Assembly: GCA_035531955.1 (NCBI GenBank)
Contig: DATKRZ010000103.1
Coordinates: 50,047-114,046 of the forward strand
Direction: 5' to 3'
Length of the DNA: 64,000 nucleotides
DNA from: Bog-756 sp035531955
GTDB taxonomy: Bacteria; Actinomycetota; Acidimicrobiia; Acidimicrobiales; RAAP-2
The notes under the pieces were generated by a model. The model did no database searches. It worked only from the letters and a program-made list of their open reading frames with translations, and was not told the DNA's origin. The translations under genes and the position numbers were made by a program. This document shows, in pieces, positions 15,681 through 23,177 of the stretch; positions within the stretch are counted from its first letter, which is position 1; every line of letters begins with the position of its first letter.

Positions 15681-15686
15681 TACACT
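15681..15686 (+). promoter_or_regulatory. -10 box of a leaderless gene
   Basis: TACACT ends 7 bases before the GTG at 15694, with no ribosome site between. The -35 region falls in the end of the transporter gene. Confidence 0.5.
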
Positions 15687-15693
15687 CCCGTCC

Positions 15694-16902
15694 GTGGACT
15701 TCTCTCTGACTGCCGAGGACGAGGCGTTCGGTGCCGAGCTCCGGGGGTGGCTCGACGAGAACCTCGAGCGGTTCCTGACCGAGACCGAGGACGAAGACCA
15801 GCGGAACGCCGGGGTTCCCTCCCAGTCGCGCCGCAAGGCATGGCAACACCTGTTGAGCGAGGGGGGCTGGGCCGCCGTCCACTGGCCGACCGAATGGGGG
15901 GGCCGGGAGACCACACCCGTCCAGCGCCTCCTCTACTCGGAGATCATGGCGGAGTACCGCACACCGGGCGTGTTCAACGCCAACGGCCTCTGGCAGATCG
16001 GTCCCATGCTCATCCAATGGGGAACCGAGGAGCAGCAGAACCGCTGGCTCCCTTCGATCCTCAACGCCGAGGACCACTGGTGCCAGGGATTCTCCGAGCC
16101 CGACGCCGGCAACGACCTGGCCAACCTGCGGACCATGGCCATCCTCGACGGCGACCACTACGTGGTCAACGGGCAGAAGATCTGGATCTCGACGGCTCAC
16201 CTGGCCAAGTGGGGCCTATTCCTGTTCCGCACCGATCCGACGGCCATCGAGCGCGGGGCCAAGCACGAGGGAATCACCGCGTTCATCGTCGACCTCGAGT
16301 CCCCGGGCGTCGAGCGTCGACCCATACGCGACATGTCGGGCGACGAGATGTTCAACGAGGTCTACTTCCGGGACGTCCAGGTCCCGGTGGGCGACCGGTT
16401 GGGAGGCGAGGGCGAGGGGTGGATGGTGGCCATGGGCACCCTCGGCCACGAGCGCTTGGGCATCGCCGGGCAGATCACCGGCCTGGCCGCCGACCTCCGG
16501 GCCATGATCGAGGCGGCCCGCGCCGTCAACCCCGAAGCCCTGGACGATCCCGGGATCACCGATCGGCTGGCCCGGGCCTGGACGGAGATCGAACTGACCC
16601 GACTGCTGGTCTACCGGGCCCTGAGCAAGGTCATCCGCGGCGAGAAGAACTGGCCGGAGGTGCCGTTCTCCAAGCTCCAGTACTCGATGCTGGCCCAGAC
16701 CCTGGCCGAGTTGGCCGTCGACCTCCTCGGCCCGGTCGGGCTCCTCGCCCGGGGTGGGCCCGAGACGGTCGACCGCGGCAAGTGGACCCGGCTCTACTCG
16801 TTCCAGCGGTATACGACGATCGGCGGCGGGTCGACCGAGGTCCAGAAGAACATCATCGCCGACCGGGCCATCAAGCTGCCCGGTCAGACCCGGTTGTCAT
16901 GA
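15694..16902 (+). CDS. Acyl-CoA dehydrogenase family protein
   Basis: A 402-residue flavoprotein opening MDFSLTAEDEAFGAELR. The middle domain is clear: WCQGFSEPDAGNDLANL (about residue 129) and KIWISTAH (about 163). The C-terminal part ends with IGGGSTEVQKNIIADRAIKLPG. The Ser usual in the SEPxAGSD motif is Asn here. It lacks the R-x-QFG-x-FQ segment, as expected for one subunit of a heteromeric enzyme or a divergent homodimer. The GTG start is set by the -10 box 7 bases upstream. The thiolase-like gene follows after 12 bases, forming a likely operon. Confidence 0.87.
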   Translation: MDFSLTAEDEAFGAELRGWLDENLERFLTETEDEDQRNAGVPSQSRRKAWQHLLSEGGWAAVHWPTEWGGRETTPVQRLLYSEIMAEYRTPGVFNANGLWQIGPMLIQWGTEEQQNRWLPSILNAEDHWCQGFSEPDAGNDLANLRTMAILDGDHYVVNGQKIWISTAHLAKWGLFLFRTDPTAIERGAKHEGITAFIVDLESPGVERRPIRDMSGDEMFNEVYFRDVQVPVGDRLGGEGEGWMVAMGTLGHERLGIAGQITGLAADLRAMIEAARAVNPEALDDPGITDRLARAWTEIELTRLLVYRALSKVIRGEKNWPEVPFSKLQYSMLAQTLAELAVDLLGPVGLLARGGPETVDRGKWTRLYSFQRYTTIGGGSTEVQKNIIADRAIKLPGQTRLS

Positions 16903-16914
16903 CCGGCCGGAGCG

Positions 16915-18456
16915 GTGCCGACCACCCGTAGCGGGCGCGCCCCCTGCCTCATCGGGGTGGGGCGACGGACCTGGCGGCCCGGGGAGTGTGGGCCCGACGG
17001 CGCGCCCGAGCCGCTGGACATGTGGGAGGAGGTGGCCAGGCTGGCCGCCGACGACACCGGCCGGCCCGGGGCGATCGACGGGTTCGAGCGGATCGACGGC
17101 GTCTACTGCCAGGCCTGGCAGTACGACGATCCGCCAGCACGCCTGGCCGAGCGGTTGGGTGCCCACCCCCGGGCGGGGCGCTACTCGGGGATCGGGGGCA
17201 CCGTCCCCCAGACCATCGTCTCGGACGTGTCCCGGGACATCCTGCGGGGCGGCCTGGACCTGGCCCTGGTCGTCGGCGGGGAGGCTCTGGCCACCCGGCG
17301 GCGACTGGCCAAGGAGGGGCGCAAGCCGGCCTGGAGCTTCCGACCCGAGGAGCGGCGACCCTTCCCCTTCGACGTCCCGCTCCACCCGGGCGAGGTGGCC
17401 AACGGCATCTTCGAGGCGTGGCTCACCTTCGCCCTGTTCGAGAGCAGTCGTCGAGCGCACCTGGGCCAACCCATGGACCCGTACCGCCACTCGCTCGGGC
17501 AGCTGCTGGCCCCGATGACCGCGGTGGCCGCGGCCAACCCCTACGCCTGGTTCCCCGTCGAGCGGACGGCCGACGAGATCGTCGGGCCGTCGCCGCAGAA
17601 CCGGATGGTCGGCTATCCGTACTCGAAGCTCATGACGGCCATCATGGACGTGGACATGGCGGCCGCGGTCATCGTGGCCAGTGACGCCATGGCCGACTCA
17701 CTCGGAGTCCCTCTCGACCGGCGCGTCTACCTGCGCGGCTGGGGGTACGCGGAGGATCCCCCGGCCGTCGCCCAGCGGTCGGAGCTGTGGCGCTCGGGGG
17801 CCATGGAGGCCGCAGGGGCGGCGGCGCTGCAAGGGGCGGGGGCGGGGATCGATGACATCGCCCACTTCGACCTGTACTCGTGCTTCGCCAGTTCGGTCGG
17901 GTTCGCCCTCGACGCGCTGGGCATCGACCCGTTGGCCGCCCGGAGCGCGGCCGGCGCGGCGCCCGAACGCCCTGTGACGGTCACCGGGGGCCTGGCCTAC
18001 CACGGCGGGCCCGGGAGCAACTATGTGACCCACGCCCTGGCCTCGATGGTCGAGACGCTCCGGGCCGACCCCGGCTCGCTGGGGATGGTCAGCGGGGTCG
18101 GGATGCACATGCACAAGCACGCCTTCGCCACCTATTCGACCACGCCGGGGGACCTCTCCCCTCCCGATGACCCAGCCGTGTCGGCCCGCGGGTCCATGGC
18201 GGAGACCCCCGTCCTCGCCACCTTCGACGGGGCGGCGAAGGTGGCGACCTACTCGGTCGTCCACGGGAGGGACGGCCGGCCCGAATGGGCGGCCCTGGTC
18301 TGCGACGTCCCGTCGGACGGCGTGCCCGTTGCGGCCAGGTGCTATGCCCGGCTCACCGATCCGGAGGCGCTGCTCTCGGCCGAGTCGCAAGAGTTGATCG
18401 GGCACCCGGTGCACCTGGCGACCGACGGCGACGGCCGCACCACGGCCCGGGTGTAG
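16915..18456 (+). CDS. Thiolase-like protein with extra C-terminal OB domain (TLP1-like)
   Basis: A 513-residue thiolase-fold protein with an added C-terminal domain from about residue 410 (ETPVLATFDGAAKVATYSVVHGRDG), as in mycobacterial thiolase-like protein type 1. At the place where true thiolases carry the nucleophilic Cys, this protein has GGTVPQTIV, so classic thiolytic cleavage is doubtful. The C-terminal half keeps YSCFASSVGFALDALGID and GGLAYHGGPGSNYVTHALA. CoA-ester binding is likely but the reaction is unknown. It lies 12 bases after the acyl-CoA dehydrogenase gene, so the two are probably co-expressed. The GTG at 16915 is the first usable start. Confidence 0.82.
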   Translation: MPTTRSGRAPCLIGVGRRTWRPGECGPDGAPEPLDMWEEVARLAADDTGRPGAIDGFERIDGVYCQAWQYDDPPARLAERLGAHPRAGRYSGIGGTVPQTIVSDVSRDILRGGLDLALVVGGEALATRRRLAKEGRKPAWSFRPEERRPFPFDVPLHPGEVANGIFEAWLTFALFESSRRAHLGQPMDPYRHSLGQLLAPMTAVAAANPYAWFPVERTADEIVGPSPQNRMVGYPYSKLMTAIMDVDMAAAVIVASDAMADSLGVPLDRRVYLRGWGYAEDPPAVAQRSELWRSGAMEAAGAAALQGAGAGIDDIAHFDLYSCFASSVGFALDALGIDPLAARSAAGAAPERPVTVTGGLAYHGGPGSNYVTHALASMVETLRADPGSLGMVSGVGMHMHKHAFATYSTTPGDLSPPDDPAVSARGSMAETPVLATFDGAAKVATYSVVHGRDGRPEWAALVCDVPSDGVPVAARCYARLTDPEALLSAESQELIGHPVHLATDGDGRTTARV

Positions 18457-18457
18457 G

Positions 18458-18463
18458 TAGTCT
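18458..18463 (+). promoter_or_regulatory. -10 box before a small leader ORF
   Basis: TAGTCT ends 7 bases before an ATG at 18471. That ATG opens a 24-codon frame which runs across the ribosome site and start codon of the amidohydrolase gene. Confidence 0.4.
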
Positions 18464-18470
18464 TCATGAC

Positions 18471-18545
18471 ATGGGCGTCAGGCTCCCAGGGGAACCGGGA
18501 GCTGCGCGGACCAAGGAGGGATGCCGATGCATGCCGAGGACCTGA
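18471..18545 (+). CDS. Possible leaderless leader peptide (24 codons)
   Basis: A short frame beginning at the predicted transcription start and ending at 18545, overlapping the first 19 bases of the amidohydrolase gene in another frame. It encodes a basic peptide ending GCRCMPRT. Leaderless short ORFs with Cys codons are known to control downstream translation in mycobacteria; here only two Cys codons occur. Translation of this frame would pass through the downstream Shine-Dalgarno AAGGAGG. No homology can be judged at this length, so the call rests only on position. Confidence 0.3.
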   Translation: MGVRLPGEPGAARTKEGCRCMPRT

Positions 18546-19816
18546 TTCTCGTGAGCGTGGACGACCATGTCGTCGAGCCACCCGACATGTTCGAAGGCCG
18601 TCTCGAGGCCAAGTATCAGGATCTGGCACCAAAGCTGGTCCGCAAGGACGACGGCACCGACGTCTGGGTCTACGACGGGAACGAGATCCCAAACATCGGG
18701 CTCAACGCCGTGGTCGGGCGACCACCCGAGGAGTACGGCATCGAGCCCACCTCCCTCGACGACATGCGCAAGGGTTGCTACGACATCGGCGAACGGGTCC
18801 GCGACATGAACGCCAACGGTGTGCTCGGCTCGATGTGCTTCCCGTCGTTCCCGCAGTTCTGCGGCCAGCTCTTCGCCCGCACCGAGGACAAGGATGTCGC
18901 CCTGGCCATGCTCCGTGCCTACAACGACTGGCACATCGAGGGATGGTGCGGCGCCGCCCCTGGCCGCTTCATCCCGCTCGCCCTGCCGGTCATCTGGGAT
19001 CCCGACATGGCCGCGGCGGAGATCCACCGGATGGCCGCCAAGGGCTGTCACGCGGTGACCTTCTCGGAGAACCCGGAGAAGCTGGGCTGGCCGAGCTTCC
19101 ACTCCGACCACTGGGACCCGTTCTGGCAGGCCTGCTCCGAGGAGGGCACGGTCGCCTGCCTGCACATCGGCTCCTCCTCGCAGTTGGTCATCACCTCGGT
19201 CGAAGCACCAATCGACGTGCTCATCACCCTTCAGCCGATGAACGTGGTCCAGGCCGCGGCCGACCTCTTGTGGTCGCCGGTCTTGCGCAAGTTCCCCGAT
19301 CTGCGGGTCGCCCTGTCCGAGGGTGGGATCGGGTGGATCCCCTACTTTCTCGAGCGGGCCGACTACGTCTACCAGCACCACAAGGCCTGGACCGGCCAGG
19401 ACTTCGGCGACGTCCTGCCCAGCCAGTTGTTCAAGGAGCGGATCATCACCTGCTTCATCGACGACGCCTTCGGGGTGGCCAACCGGCACTACCTCAACAT
19501 GGACAACATCACCTGGGAGTGCGACTACCCCCACTCCGACTCCACCTGGCCCCAGGCCCCGGAGATGGCCATGAAGTATCTCGAGGGCGTCCCCGATGAC
19601 GAAGTGAACAAGATCACCCACCTCAACGCCATGCGCCACTTCTCCTACGATCCCTTCAGTGTGCGACCTCGTGAGAAGTGCACCGTGGCCGCCCTGCGGG
19701 CCGAGGCCGGCGATGTCGACCTGTCCGTCATGCGTCGCTCGGCGGGGGCGATCGGGCACAAGGACACCTCGATCAACGCATTGAGCAAACTCAACCGGTC
19801 GTCCGACAGCGACTGA
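18527..19816 (+). CDS. Amidohydrolase-related metal-dependent hydrolase
   Basis: A 429-residue TIM-barrel protein of the amidohydrolase-2 family. It opens with the typical VDDHVVEPPDMF (about residues 11-22) and ends its barrel with WECDYPHSDSTWP (about 323), which carries the last-strand Asp. Family members are decarboxylases or hydrolases acting on aromatic or cyclic acids. The first His-x-His is reduced to D-x-H, common in this actinobacterial subgroup. The ATG at 18527 is chosen because GGAGG lies 7 bases before it; the ATG two codons earlier abuts that site. The enoyl-CoA hydratase gene follows on the same strand after 54 bases. Confidence 0.85.
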   Translation: MHAEDLILVSVDDHVVEPPDMFEGRLEAKYQDLAPKLVRKDDGTDVWVYDGNEIPNIGLNAVVGRPPEEYGIEPTSLDDMRKGCYDIGERVRDMNANGVLGSMCFPSFPQFCGQLFARTEDKDVALAMLRAYNDWHIEGWCGAAPGRFIPLALPVIWDPDMAAAEIHRMAAKGCHAVTFSENPEKLGWPSFHSDHWDPFWQACSEEGTVACLHIGSSSQLVITSVEAPIDVLITLQPMNVVQAAADLLWSPVLRKFPDLRVALSEGGIGWIPYFLERADYVYQHHKAWTGQDFGDVLPSQLFKERIITCFIDDAFGVANRHYLNMDNITWECDYPHSDSTWPQAPEMAMKYLEGVPDDEVNKITHLNAMRHFSYDPFSVRPREKCTVAALRAEAGDVDLSVMRRSAGAIGHKDTSINALSKLNRSSDSD

Positions 19817-19870
19817 CCCGACACCACACACCAACCGCAACCAGGCCGAGCAGATAGAGCGGACAGCACC

Positions 19871-20680
19871 GTGCCCATCCACTACCGGTTGGGCGATGAC
19901 CACATCGCCCGCATCGTCATCGACCGTCCCGAGGCGAAGAACGCCATGGACATGGACCACTTCTTCCAGCTCCGCAGCGCCTGGGACCGGTTCGGGGAGG
20001 AGGACGATGCCTGGGTCGCGGTGATCACCGGCGTGAAGGACGTCTTTCTGGTGGGCGCCGACCTCAAGACCTACATCCCCCAGATCACCGAGCACCAGAA
20101 GAAGATCAGCTCCGGCGACGTGGACACCGTCGGCGGCTACCGCCTCGATGACGGGAGCCGGGCCGTGCTGCGCGGGGTGAAGCTCTACAAGCCGATCATC
20201 GCCGCCGTCAACGGGACGTGCGTGGCCGGCGGCATGGAGATGCTGGGCGGCTGCGACATCCGGGTCGCCGCCGACACCGCCACCTTCGGTGTGCTCGAGC
20301 CGAAGCGGGGCCTGTTCGCCGGCGGGGGGACGACCGTCCGCCTTCCACGCCAGATCCCGTATCCGGCGGCCATGGAATTCCTCCTCTGCGCCGACCAGAT
20401 CGGGGCCCGGCAGGCCCTGGCCATGGGCCTGCTCAACGAGGTGACCGATCCCGGTCGGCTGATGGAGCGGGCCGATGACTTCGCCCACCGGATCATCGCC
20501 AACGGCCCGCTGGCGGTCCGCAAGACCAAAGAGTCGGTCCTCCGGGGCCTGGCCACCGACATGCGGGAGGCCTATCGCATCGAGTCGGAACTGGCCGGGG
20601 AGGTCTTCGGCAGCGACGACGCCAAGGAGGGTCCGCTGGCGTTCAAGGAGAAGCGCCCGCCGGTCTGGACGGGCCGGTAA
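19871..20680 (+). CDS. Enoyl-CoA hydratase/isomerase family protein
   Basis: A 269-residue crotonase-fold protein. LVGADLKTY (about residue 57) and NGTCVAGGMEMLGGCDIRVA (about 115) form the two oxyanion-hole backbones. GVLEPKRGLFAGGGTTVRLP (about 142) keeps the first catalytic Glu of hydratases, while the second acidic position is not evident. It would hydrate or isomerise an enoyl-CoA in the cytoplasm. The start is GTG 19871. It is downstream of the amidohydrolase on the same strand, and the pair may process a CoA-bound ring or branched acid. The substrate is not predictable. Confidence 0.85.
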   Translation: MPIHYRLGDDHIARIVIDRPEAKNAMDMDHFFQLRSAWDRFGEEDDAWVAVITGVKDVFLVGADLKTYIPQITEHQKKISSGDVDTVGGYRLDDGSRAVLRGVKLYKPIIAAVNGTCVAGGMEMLGGCDIRVAADTATFGVLEPKRGLFAGGGTTVRLPRQIPYPAAMEFLLCADQIGARQALAMGLLNEVTDPGRLMERADDFAHRIIANGPLAVRKTKESVLRGLATDMREAYRIESELAGEVFGSDDAKEGPLAFKEKRPPVWTGR

Positions 20681-20745
20681 TACCTCTGGCAGCAAAGCCG
20701 CCACAGCCACGCTGAACTGATCCCAAAACGGCCCTCCAGGCGTGA

Positions 20746-20781
20746 TTGCAGATTGCAAGCTGGTTGCTAGTATTGTGCAAC
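20746..20781 (+). promoter_or_regulatory. Promoter/operator of the VapBC pair
   Basis: TTGCAG (20746-20751) and TAGTAT (20768-20773) are -35 and -10 candidates 16 bases apart. The -10 ends 8 bases before ATG 20782, so the mRNA is probably leaderless. GATTGCA is repeated in tandem upstream, and GTTGC/GCAAC (20763-20767, 20777-20781) is an inverted repeat spanning the -10, fitting autorepression. Confidence 0.5.
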
Positions 20782-21003
20782 ATGAGGACTCTCTACCTGC
20801 GCAATGTGCCGGATGAAGTCATCGAGCGCTTGGAACGGCTCGCCGCTCGTGACGCCACCTCCGTTGGGGCGGTAGCGGTGAGGGAGCTCGCCGAGGTTTC
20901 GCGCCGAGCGGACAACCCCGCGTTGCTGGGTGCCCTTCCTGACCTCGGTGTGGACGTGGCGACGATCCTGGGTGACCTGGACACCGGCCGAGCCGATCGG
21001 TGA
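20782..21003 (+). CDS. vapB: VapB/FitA-type antitoxin
   Basis: A 73-residue antitoxin opening MRTLYLRNVPDEVIERLERLA, a ribbon-helix-helix DNA-binding domain like FitA and VapB. The rest (about residues 40-73) is the toxin-binding tail. The ATG at 20782 is preceded at 8 bases by TAGTAT; a longer in-frame start would lie upstream of the promoter. Its stop overlaps the toxin GTG as GTGA, so the two are translationally coupled. The lower GC of the promoter relative to its neighbours suggests acquisition as a unit. Confidence 0.88.
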   Translation: MRTLYLRNVPDEVIERLERLAARDATSVGAVAVRELAEVSRRADNPALLGALPDLGVDVATILGDLDTGRADR

Positions 21004-21383
21004 TCGTTGTCGACGCTTCGGCGGCCTTGTCCGCCGTGCTCAACGACGGACCGGCACGAAGGGCGCTCGCCGACGACCAGCTGAATGCTCCCCACCTCAT
21101 CGACTCCGAGGTGGCCAGCGGGCTCCGCCGCAGGGTCGCCGCCCGACAGCTGGGTGCGGACGCCGGTTGGACCGCCCTGGACGCTTTCCGGCGGCTCGGG
21201 ATGATGCGGTACCCGGTGTTCTCACTTCTGGACCGAATCTGGGAACTCCGCGACGACTTGACGGCCTACGACGCTTCGTACGTCGCGCTGGCGGAACTAC
21301 TGGACTGCAACTTGCTCACCGCCGATGCCCGATTGGGCCGGGCGGTCGGCACCCGGTGCCCGATCACGGTGGTACCCCGTTAG
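21000..21383 (+). CDS. vapC: VapC toxin (PIN-domain ribonuclease)
   Basis: A 127-residue PIN-domain protein. The metal-binding acidic residues are Asp5 (VVDASA), Glu37 (LIDSEVAS), Asp91 (TAYDASYVALA) and Asp109 (LLTADARL), all at family positions. It should cleave RNA when not bound by the antitoxin encoded 4 bases upstream in overlap. This is the second PIN toxin in the window; the two toxins are not close copies and their antitoxins are of different fold, so the loci are independent acquisitions. Confidence 0.9.
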   Translation: MIVVDASAALSAVLNDGPARRALADDQLNAPHLIDSEVASGLRRRVAARQLGADAGWTALDAFRRLGMMRYPVFSLLDRIWELRDDLTAYDASYVALAELLDCNLLTADARLGRAVGTRCPITVVPR

Positions 21384-21440
21384 CGGGTAGCCAACGACGT
21401 CCGTGAGCGCCGGCCGCAACGTCGGGAGCGCTCAGGCGGA

Positions 21441-22097
21441 TCAGCCCTTGTAGGTTCGCATGAAGCCGCTGTAGACACCGGCGAAGCCGGAGTTCACGTC
21501 GTCCGGCAGCGGGTGGAGCTCGCCCATCTGGCTGGCACCCCAGAGGATGTGGGCGCTGCGCTCCACCAAGGCGGTGATGTGGAGCACCTTCTCCGGCGTG
21601 GGCCCGACCGCCACCATCCCGTGGTTGGCGATCAACGCCGCGCCCCTGTCCTTCAGCGCCGCCACCGCCTGGTTCCCGACGTCGGCCGTGCCGCTGGCCG
21701 CGTACTCGGTCACCCGGACATCGCCGCCGACATAGATGGAGAACTCGTCGATGCACGGGGGGATCGACCGGTGGGCCACCGCGAACATGGTGGCGTGCAC
21801 CGGATGGGAGTGGATCACCGAGCCCACGTCTTCGTAGGCCGCGTAGCAGGCCAGGTGCAGCGCCATCTCGGACGAGGGGGAACGGGTGCCGGCGATCACC
21901 TTCCCCTCCGGATCCACGGTCACCAGGTCGTCGAGCACCATGGCGGCGTAGCTGATCGACGACGGCGTGATGCAGATGGTGCCGTCCTCGTTTCGGGCCG
22001 AGATGTTCCCGGCCGTGCCCTCCACCAGGCCGCGGGCCAGCATGTCCTTGGCCGCGGCCAAGACCGCGTCGGCGGCGCCTTCCACGAATGCAGCCAC
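21441..22097 (-). CDS. Class II aldolase/adducin family protein
   Basis: A 218-residue protein of the fuculose-phosphate aldolase fold. The zinc ligands are in VIHSHPVHATMFA (two His) and LIANHGMVAVG (third His); SPSSEMALHLACY holds the catalytic acid. It likely performs retro-aldol cleavage or decarboxylation of a small hydroxy-acid or sugar phosphate. The GTG at 22097 is chosen because AGGAGGT lies 6 bases before it; longer in-frame sequence upstream reads as low-complexity Arg-rich peptide. It is divergent from the SDR gene at 22236, with palindrome site B in between, so both may answer to one regulator. Confidence 0.85.
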   Translation of the reverse strand: MAAFVEGAADAVLAAAKDMLARGLVEGTAGNISARNEDGTICITPSSISYAAMVLDDLVTVDPEGKVIAGTRSPSSEMALHLACYAAYEDVGSVIHSHPVHATMFAVAHRSIPPCIDEFSIYVGGDVRVTEYAASGTADVGNQAVAALKDRGAALIANHGMVAVGPTPEKVLHITALVERSAHILWGASQMGELHPLPDDVNSGFAGVYSGFMRTYKG

Positions 22098-22189
22098 TCC
22101 CCTACCTCCTGGACGGTCGTCGGGACCCACGGCGTTCCGATTCTGCGCAGCACGCCTGCGCCGATGGTATCCGGCGGCGCCCGGCATTG

Positions 22190-22207
22190 CCTGACACCAG
22201 AGTCAGG
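22190..22207. promoter_or_regulatory. Palindromic operator candidate, site B
   Basis: CCTGAC-ACCAGA-GTCAGG is a perfect 6-bp inverted repeat between the divergent aldolase and SDR genes. The SDR -10 box TATCCT (22224-22229) lies 17 bases further and ends 6 bases before its ATG. Confidence 0.5.
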
Positions 22208-22235
22208 GACGGTCGACTGTGGCTATCCTGGCCCG

Positions 22236-23141
22236 ATGGGACTACTCGACACCCGGGTCGCCATCGTCACCGGTGCCGGGAGGGGCATCGGCCGCCGGGT
22301 GGCCCTGTGCCTGGCCGCGGAGGGGGCCAAGGTGGTGGTCAACGACATCGGGGTCGGCCTCGACGGTCGCAGCGGATCCGAGGGGGGCGGGGACGAGGGC
22401 CCGGCCGCCCAGGTCTGCCGGGAGATCACCGCCTCGGGCGGGCAGGCGGTGGTCAGCCACGACTCGGTGAGCGACTACCAGGGAGCCGGACGGATCGTCG
22501 ACACCGCCATCGATGCCTTCGGACAGGTGGACATCCTGGTCAACAACGCCGGCATTGTGCGCGACCGCTCGCTGCTCAAGATGACCGAGGACGACTACGA
22601 CGCCGTCGTCGCCGTGCACCAGAAGGGCACCTTCAACACCACCCGGCATGCCGCACCCCACATGAAGGAGGCCGGGTACGGGCGCATCGTCAACATGACC
22701 TCGTCGGCCGGGCTGCGGGGGAACTTCGGACAGACCAACTACGGCGCGGCCAAGGCGGCCATCATGGGCATGACCTTCGTGTGGGCCGTCGAGCTCGGCA
22801 AGTACGGGATCACCGTCAACGCCCTGGCCCCGTCCGGAACCACCCGGATGACCGAGGGCCTGTACCAGGGGGCCGAGCCTCCGGCCAACGAGGATCCCGC
22901 CCTCAACGCGCCGATGGTGGCCTTCCTGGCCTCCGAGGCGGCGTCCTTCGTGAACGGACAGGTCCTGGGTCGGACCGGATACGGGTACACCTTGTTCCAG
23001 ACGCCGCGCCAGATCGCCACCATGTGGCAGGAGGGCGGGTGGACCCCGTTGGAGGTGGCCGACCACTTCCACGAGGTCCTGGGCCAGCACCTGCAGCCGG
23101 TGGGCATGCCCAGCCATCCCCTGCTGGGCAAGCGGGACTGA
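22236..23141 (+). CDS. SDR-family dehydrogenase (MFE-2 / 17-beta-HSD4-like)
   Basis: A 301-residue short-chain dehydrogenase. GAGRGIG (about residues 12-18) binds NAD(P), NNAG is at about 103, and the catalytic Ser-Tyr-Lys lie in MTSSAGLRG and QTNYGAAKAA (about 150-170). The insert after the second strand (VGLDGRSGSEGGGDEG) is typical of the hydroxyacyl-CoA dehydrogenase domain of multifunctional enzyme 2. It would oxidise a 3-hydroxyacyl-CoA or a hydroxysteroid CoA. The ATG at 22236 is preceded by TATCCT at 6 bases. It converges on the acyl-CoA ligase gene. A relative lies at 38755. Confidence 0.87.
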   Translation: MGLLDTRVAIVTGAGRGIGRRVALCLAAEGAKVVVNDIGVGLDGRSGSEGGGDEGPAAQVCREITASGGQAVVSHDSVSDYQGAGRIVDTAIDAFGQVDILVNNAGIVRDRSLLKMTEDDYDAVVAVHQKGTFNTTRHAAPHMKEAGYGRIVNMTSSAGLRGNFGQTNYGAAKAAIMGMTFVWAVELGKYGITVNALAPSGTTRMTEGLYQGAEPPANEDPALNAPMVAFLASEAASFVNGQVLGRTGYGYTLFQTPRQIATMWQEGGWTPLEVADHFHEVLGQHLQPVGMPSHPLLGKRD

Positions 23142-23145
23142 GACC

Positions 23146-23164
23146 GGGGCGGACCTACCGCCCC
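23146..23164. terminator. Hairpin in a convergent gap
   Basis: GGGGCGG (23146-23152) and CCGCCCC (23158-23164) pair perfectly around the 5-base loop ACCTA, in the 36 bases between the convergent SDR and acyl-CoA ligase genes. There is no T-run; bidirectional termination is inferred. Confidence 0.45.
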
Positions 23165-23177
23165 CAGACAGTGGTTC

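Noticed and set aside
18464..20758. A 764-codon minus-strand frame under amidohydrolase and hydratase genes
   Set aside because: No domain is recognisable; the plus-strand genes have ribosome sites and family motifs.
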